A DNA stretch of 11,102 nucleotides from Salinicoccus sp. UBA3372 (lineage in GTDB: Bacteria; Bacillota; Bacilli; Staphylococcales; Salinicoccaceae), in assembly GCA_002360325.1 (NCBI GenBank), contig DEQG01000082.1, positions 10,909 to 22,010 of the forward strand, in the 5' to 3' direction. Below the pieces are notes generated by a model, which worked only from the letters and a program-made list of their open reading frames with translations, had not been told where the DNA came from and ran no database searches. A program made the position numbers and the translations under genes. Within the stretch, counting starts at the first letter, position 1. Each line of letters begins with the position of its first letter. This document shows positions 6,760 to 11,102 of this stretch, one piece after another.

Positions 6760-7377
6760 ATGGAACTGAACAGCAGGCAGGAAAAGATACTGAAGATTGT
6801 AAAGCAGCATGGACCGATAACCGGCAGCAAGATTGCAGAGCAGCTGTCCTTGACAAGAGCGACGTTGAGACCGGATCTGGCAATTTTGACGATGAGCGGT
6901 TATCTGGATGCCCGTCCGCGGGTTGGATATTTCTATACCGGCAAAGAGCCGGCGGAAGTATTGACCAATAAAATAAGAAACATTCTGGTCAGGGACGTAC
7001 AAAGTTTACCGATAGTGATAAAAGAAGATACGTCCATCTATGAAGCGATTGTGAAGATGTTCCTGGAAGATGTGGGGACTTTATATGCAATTGATGATGA
7101 CAGGGACCTTGTCGGTGTCATTTCAAGAAAAGACCTGTTAAAAGGAACGATGGGTAAAAATGATATAGAACGCACCCCGGTCAGCATCATCATGACAAGG
7201 AAACCGCATATCACTACTTGTTATCCAAACGATTTATTGATTTATGCAGCGAATCAGCTGATAGAGAAACAGATTGATTCTATACCTGTAATAGATAAAG
7301 ATGCCGATAAAGACATTGTCATCGGCCGTATAACCAAAACAAACATTACAAAAGTATTTGTTAATCTAATGGAATAA
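6760..7377 (+). CDS. ccpN: CcpN-type transcriptional repressor (HTH plus two CBS domains)
   Basis: This 205-residue protein has an N-terminal winged helix-turn-helix (about 5-55; [18 protein letters not shown] lies in it) and two CBS domains. The first covers about 75-130, with [10 protein letters not shown] at 118-127, and the second about 138-203. This is the architecture of CcpN, which in Bacillus represses gluconeogenic genes (gapB, pckA) during glycolytic growth, sensing nucleotide levels through the CBS pair. Its adjacency to ppsR is the same as in Bacillus (ccpN-yqfL) and supports the assignment. GGGAG (6748-6752) is seven bases before the ATG. Regulatory targets in this organism are inferred, not seen. 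Confidence 0.92.
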   Translation: MELNSRQEKILKIVKQHGPITGSKIAEQLSLTRATLRPDLAILTMSGYLDARPRVGYFYTGKEPAEVLTNKIRNILVRDVQSLPIVIKEDTSIYEAIVKMFLEDVGTLYAIDDDRDLVGVISRKDLLKGTMGKNDIERTPVSIIMTRKPHITTCYPNDLLIYAANQLIEKQIDSIPVIDKDADKDIVIGRITKTNITKVFVNLME

Positions 7378-7388
7378 GGAGTGTCTCG

Positions 7389-8213
7389 ATGTCTAACATA
7401 AAAGTAATCATTGCATCTGATTCTGTAGGTGAAACCGGAGAGCTGGTGGCTAAAGCATCTCTGGCACAATTTGATATAGACAGTTCATCGGATGTATTAA
7501 TAAGATACCCGTATATCGACTCGGAAGATAACGTTGATGATGTCGTCGACCTCGCAAAAAGCAAAGAGGCAATCGTCGTCTATACGATCATCACCCCTAA
7601 ATTCAGAAGCTATATTAAAGAAGAGCTCAAAAGAGAAAATATACCTTCTGTCGATGTGATGGGGCCGCTGATGTCGATACTTGAAGGAAAAACCGAAGAA
7701 ACACCGTATTATGAACCCGGCCGAGTCCATAAGCTGGACGAGGATTACTTCAAAAAAATCGAAGCGATAGAATTTGCCGTAAAATATGATGACGGCAAAG
7801 ATGCAGGCGGACTCAACAAGGCGGATATTGTACTGATCGGGGTCTCAAGAACATCAAAAACACCGTTATCTCAATTTTTGGCGCTAAAAAAATATAAAGT
7901 CATGAATATGCCGCTTGTTCCTGAGGTGACCCCTCCAAAAGAACTGTTTGAAATACCGGCCTCCAAATGTATAGGGCTGAGAATAAAATCCTCCGCGCTG
8001 AATAAAATCAGAAAAGAGAGATTGACTCAGCTGGGTCTTAAAGATACAGCCAGCTATGCCAAAAATGAAAGGATTCAGGAAGAACTGGAATACTTTGATT
8101 CGATTATAGAAAAAATAGGTTGTCCTGTTATTGATGTATCTGAAAAAGCCATTGAAGAAACAGCAAATGAAATAATGAAGTATGTAGATGGTAAAATAGA
8201 TATTAAAGGATGA
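7389..8213 (+). CDS. ppsR: Pyruvate, phosphate dikinase regulatory protein (DUF299 kinase/phosphorylase)
   Basis: This 274-residue protein belongs to the PPDK/PEP-synthase regulatory family (YqfL in Bacillus). Members inactivate the dikinase by ADP-dependent threonine phosphorylation and reactivate it by phosphate-dependent dephosphorylation. The start SDSVGETGE (10-18) and the P-loop-like [11 protein letters not shown] (151-161) are diagnostic, followed by the NMPLVPEV segment (173-180). Length is normal. AAGGAG (7376-7381), overlapping the ccpN stop, is seven bases before the ATG, so the two genes are co-transcribed and probably coupled. In Bacillus YqfL also modulates CcpN. Whether the genome encodes PPDK or PEP synthase is outside the window. 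Confidence 0.94.
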   Translation: MSNIKVIIASDSVGETGELVAKASLAQFDIDSSSDVLIRYPYIDSEDNVDDVVDLAKSKEAIVVYTIITPKFRSYIKEELKRENIPSVDVMGPLMSILEGKTEETPYYEPGRVHKLDEDYFKKIEAIEFAVKYDDGKDAGGLNKADIVLIGVSRTSKTPLSQFLALKKYKVMNMPLVPEVTPPKELFEIPASKCIGLRIKSSALNKIRKERLTQLGLKDTASYAKNERIQEELEYFDSIIEKIGCPVIDVSEKAIEETANEIMKYVDGKIDIKG

Positions 8214-8219
8214 TAGAGT

Positions 8220-9965
8220 GTGAATATCCCACAACAGACAATTGAACATATAAAAGAGAGGACCGACATTACTGAGCTCGTTTCCGGGTATATTAAACTT
8301 GAGAAACGTGGGCGAAACTACGTCGGTCTTTGCCCTTTTCACAATGAAAAGACGCCCTCATTCAGCGTCAGTCCCGAAAAACAGATCTGTCACTGTTTCG
8401 GCTGCAAAAAGGGCGGCAACGTCTTTCAATTTCTGATGGAAATTGAAAATATATCATTCTCTGAATCAGTAAAAAGGCTGGGCAAGCCGCTCGGCGTGGA
8501 AGTTGCCACAAATGAAAGCAGAGTGGACGATAATGATATGCAGTTCATCAAGATGCATGAACATATCACAGATCTTTTCCACCATATACTGATTCATACA
8601 AACGAAGGTGAGGCTGCGCTGAACTACTTGATCGACAGAGGCTTCTCCAGTGACATCCTGAAAAAGGAGAAAATAGGACTTGCTCCGAAAATGTCTTCAT
8701 TCACCAAAAATGCAATCCTTGAGAAAGGATTTACAGAAGAAGCGGCCTACAGTGCCGGGCTGCTTTCACGCAATGAGGAAAACTTTTCATACTATGACCG
8801 TTTCGTGAACCGTATCATGATACCGATAAAAAACCATCAGGACTATGTCATCGGGTTTACTGCAAGGAGTATAGACGGTTCCGAACCTAAATATTTGAAC
8901 ACGCCCGAAACAAAAGTGTTCCAAAAACGGCACCTGCTGTTCAATTTAAGTGACGCAAGAAAATCGATCAGACAGCAGGATGAAGTCATACTGATGGAAG
9001 GTCATCTGGATGTCTTAAAAGTGAAATCGGTGAACGTTGAGAATATTGTAGGACTCATGGGTACCGCACTGAGTGATGAAAATATAAATCTTCTTGACAG
9101 GCTGGCTTCGAATGTCACTTTGATGTTTGACGGCGACAAAGCCGGATCCCAGGCGACGATGAGCATTGGTGAACAACTGCTCAAACATGGACTGAATACA
9201 TTTGTCATCCAACTGCCGCGCGACATGGATCCTGATGAGTTTATCGTCGAAAATGGTGAAGAGGCATTCCGCGGTCTGGTTAAGAATGAAAAACGCCATT
9301 ATGTGCACTTTTTATCCGAAAAACTACTGAATGAAAGTATGCATAACGACCTGGCTTATTCCCAGAATATCAATACGTTGGTCGATGCATTGAAGTATGT
9401 CAATGATGGTGCGATAAAATCAAGGTTGGTCATGCACATCAGTGAAAGATATAATATAGACAAATCACAGATAGAAAGCAGACTTCCTGTTAAAAACCCG
9501 GTAAAACGGGAAAGTGGTATACAACAGGTTGAAAAACTTTCCATCCGGGAGAAAAAAGAGCGCTATTTTTTAAAAGCGTTGATAAATGACAGAAGCCTGT
9601 TTGAATATTGCAGAGACCAAATAGATGCTGAAGTATTAACTTCACAGCAGTATTATGGTATATTTAAAGGGTTATGCAATTATTTTGACAACCATGACAC
9701 ATTTGAAGTATCATCCTTTATCCAGCAGATACCGAATGAATTATTAGAAGTGGTAATTAATATTGATAATTTGAAGATTCAAAGTGATGTCTCACGGGAT
9801 GAAATAGATGATTACCTCGATGATTTGAGTGGTAAAAGAAATAGTAACAAGGAGAAAAAGATATTATTTGCACAACTTGCTGAAGCTGAGGCAGATAATG
9901 ATGTCGATCTGCAGGCCAGCATTATGCAGCAATTGCTGGAGATTAACAGCAGATATAAAAGTTAG
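8220..9965 (+). CDS. dnaG: DNA primase DnaG
   Basis: This 581-residue primase makes the RNA primers for replication at the DnaB helicase. The N-terminal CHC2 zinc domain is intact: Cys38, His41, Cys59 and Cys62, inside LCPFHNEKTPSFSVSP and HCFGC. The catalytic core includes DRFVNRIMIPI (193-203) and YLNTPET (225-231). The Toprim metal residues are Glu260 (in MEGHLDV) and the DGD pair Asp304/Asp306. Residues beyond ~430 are the more variable helicase-binding region. The start is GTG at 8220, six bases after the ppsR stop, with AAAGGA (8205-8210) nine bases upstream; no in-frame ATG precedes the conserved N-terminus. It is followed after 24 bases by rpoD, the classic macromolecular-synthesis pairing. 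Confidence 0.97.
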   Translation: MNIPQQTIEHIKERTDITELVSGYIKLEKRGRNYVGLCPFHNEKTPSFSVSPEKQICHCFGCKKGGNVFQFLMEIENISFSESVKRLGKPLGVEVATNESRVDDNDMQFIKMHEHITDLFHHILIHTNEGEAALNYLIDRGFSSDILKKEKIGLAPKMSSFTKNAILEKGFTEEAAYSAGLLSRNEENFSYYDRFVNRIMIPIKNHQDYVIGFTARSIDGSEPKYLNTPETKVFQKRHLLFNLSDARKSIRQQDEVILMEGHLDVLKVKSVNVENIVGLMGTALSDENINLLDRLASNVTLMFDGDKAGSQATMSIGEQLLKHGLNTFVIQLPRDMDPDEFIVENGEEAFRGLVKNEKRHYVHFLSEKLLNESMHNDLAYSQNINTLVDALKYVNDGAIKSRLVMHISERYNIDKSQIESRLPVKNPVKRESGIQQVEKLSIREKKERYFLKALINDRSLFEYCRDQIDAEVLTSQQYYGIFKGLCNYFDNHDTFEVSSFIQQIPNELLEVVINIDNLKIQSDVSRDEIDDYLDDLSGKRNSNKEKKILFAQLAEAEADNDVDLQASIMQQLLEINSRYKS

Positions 9966-9989
9966 TCAATATAATTAGGAGGTACATTT

Positions 9990-11099
9990 ATGTCTGAAAA
10001 TAAAGTTGGAACAACTGAGACAAAAGATGAAGAGTTGTTTACTTCTGTTGAACAGGTGAAACAGGCACTCCTTGAAAAAGGGAAAAAAGAAGGACATTTA
10101 TCACACGAGGAAATTGCAGACAAATTATCTAATTTTGAATTAGATGCGGATACAATGGATGAGTTTTTTGATGAACTGAATGAAAATGATATACAATTAA
10201 TAAATGAAAAAGATGCAACAGATACTGATGCAAAATTGAATCTGCATGATATGAGTGCACCGCCGGGAGTAAAAATTAATGACCCGGTACGGATGTATCT
10301 TAAAGAAATCGGCCGTGTAGACCTTCTGAGCGCAAAAGAAGAGGTTGAATTGGCAAAAAAAATTGAACAGGGCGATGAATTTGCCAAAAGCCGTCTGGCT
10401 GAAGCCAACTTGAGACTTGTGGTCAGTATCGCTAAAAGATATGTCGGCCGCGGCATGCTGTTTTTAGACCTGATTCAGGAAGGTAACATGGGTCTTATCA
10501 AAGCGGTTGAAAAATTCGACTTTACTAAAGGTTTCAAATTCTCAACTTATGCAACATGGTGGATACGCCAGGCAATTACGAGAGCTATTGCCGATCAGGC
10601 GAGAACGATACGTATTCCTGTCCACATGGTTGAAACGATTAACAAACTGATCAGAATACAGCGTCAGTTACTGCAGGATCTTGGCCGTGAACCGATACCT
10701 GAAGAAATCGGTGAAGAAATGGACCTTCCTGCTGATAAAGTTCGTGAAATTCTTAAAATTTCACAGGAACCTGTATCACTTGAAACACCTATCGGTGAAG
10801 AGGATGACAGCCACCTTGGAGACTTCATCGAAGACCAGGAAGCACAAAGTCCATCAGACCATGCAGCCTATGAACTGCTGAAAGAACAGTTGGAAGATGT
10901 TCTCGATACACTGACAGACAGGGAAGAGAACGTTCTGAGATTGCGCTTTGGCCTGGATGACGGCCGTACAAGAACTTTGGAAGAGGTAGGAAAAGTGTTC
11001 GGTGTGACAAGAGAAAGAATCCGTCAGATTGAAGCCAAAGCACTTAGAAAATTGCGTCATCCAAGCAGAAGTAAAAGACTAAAGGATTTTATGGATTAA
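9990..11099 (+). CDS. rpoD: Primary sigma factor SigA (RpoD, sigma-70)
   Basis: This 369-residue protein is the vegetative sigma factor that directs RNA polymerase to -10/-35 promoters. An acidic region 1.1 covers roughly the first 90 residues. Region 1.2 starts at [11 protein letters not shown] (98-108). Region 2 runs about 134-212, with the -10-reading and melting segment around [13 protein letters not shown] (184-196). Region 3 is at about 213-290. Region 4 ends with the -35-reading helix-turn-helix, [20 protein letters not shown] (329-348). AGGAGG (9977-9982) is seven bases before the ATG, the strongest ribosome binding site of the operon, which fits high expression. The gene is complete; only three bases follow its stop. 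Confidence 0.98.
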   Translation: MSENKVGTTETKDEELFTSVEQVKQALLEKGKKEGHLSHEEIADKLSNFELDADTMDEFFDELNENDIQLINEKDATDTDAKLNLHDMSAPPGVKINDPVRMYLKEIGRVDLLSAKEEVELAKKIEQGDEFAKSRLAEANLRLVVSIAKRYVGRGMLFLDLIQEGNMGLIKAVEKFDFTKGFKFSTYATWWIRQAITRAIADQARTIRIPVHMVETINKLIRIQRQLLQDLGREPIPEEIGEEMDLPADKVREILKISQEPVSLETPIGEEDDSHLGDFIEDQEAQSPSDHAAYELLKEQLEDVLDTLTDREENVLRLRFGLDDGRTRTLEEVGKVFGVTRERIRQIEAKALRKLRHPSRSKRLKDFMD

Positions 11100-11102
11100 G
11101 TT

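Noticed and set aside
9933..9961. Possible internal promoter before rpoD (TTGCTG and TATAAA)
   Set aside because: The -35 is poor and the spacing is only 15 bases; internal promoters near rpoD are known in other Bacillota, but this one is not convincing.
9962..10456. 164-codon minus-strand ORF opposite the start of rpoD
   Set aside because: It is very Ser-rich, as expected from reading acidic/Lys-rich coding sequence backwards; there is no ribosome binding site and no family resemblance.

Overview
The window is a conserved housekeeping block from a low-to-moderate GC Gram-positive bacterium (Bacillota). The gene order phoH-ybeY-dgkA-cdd-era-recO-glyS-ccpN-ppsR-dnaG-rpoD, the single-chain alpha2-type GlyS, and the DnaG N-terminus point to the family Staphylococcaceae. 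A genus outside Staphylococcus proper (Salinicoccus, Jeotgalicoccus or Macrococcus-like) seems likely, but that is inferred from protein wording and gene order, not from a search.

Layout. Bases 1-58 hold the unresolvable tail of something upstream. Bases 59-790 encode an SGNH/GDSL-type hydrolase without a signal peptide, closed by a hairpin terminator; it is the one accessory-looking gene here. After a ~150-base spacer comes a tightly packed plus-strand operon, 970-4822: phoH, ybeY, dgkA (undecaprenol/diacylglycerol kinase), cdd, era and recO. Its members are separated by 0-13 bases or overlap. A 37-codon membrane-type ORF (4827-4940) starts 4 bases after recO. A near-perfect bidirectional terminator (5033-5079) then separates this operon from glyS, which runs on the minus strand. 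glyS has its own strong promoter (TTGCAC-17-TATAAT), a glycine T-box leader and an intrinsic terminator in 6506-6695. Divergent from it is a second plus-strand operon, 6760-11099: ccpN, ppsR, dnaG and rpoD (sigma A).

How the genes fit together. PhoH, YbeY and Era belong to the RNA/ribosome-maturation set. DgkA handles lipid carrier recycling, Cdd pyrimidine salvage and RecO recombinational repair. CcpN and PpsR are two regulators of gluconeogenic/pyruvate metabolism. DnaG and SigA are the replication primase and primary sigma factor (the macromolecular-synthesis operon). GlyS is controlled separately by tRNA-Gly charging.

No new multi-gene system is visible. The points most worth a second look are the self-contained glyS module in reversed orientation, the apparently shortened stem I of its T-box, the small ORF after recO, and the cytosolic SGNH hydrolase whose usual catalytic Asp is not in place.
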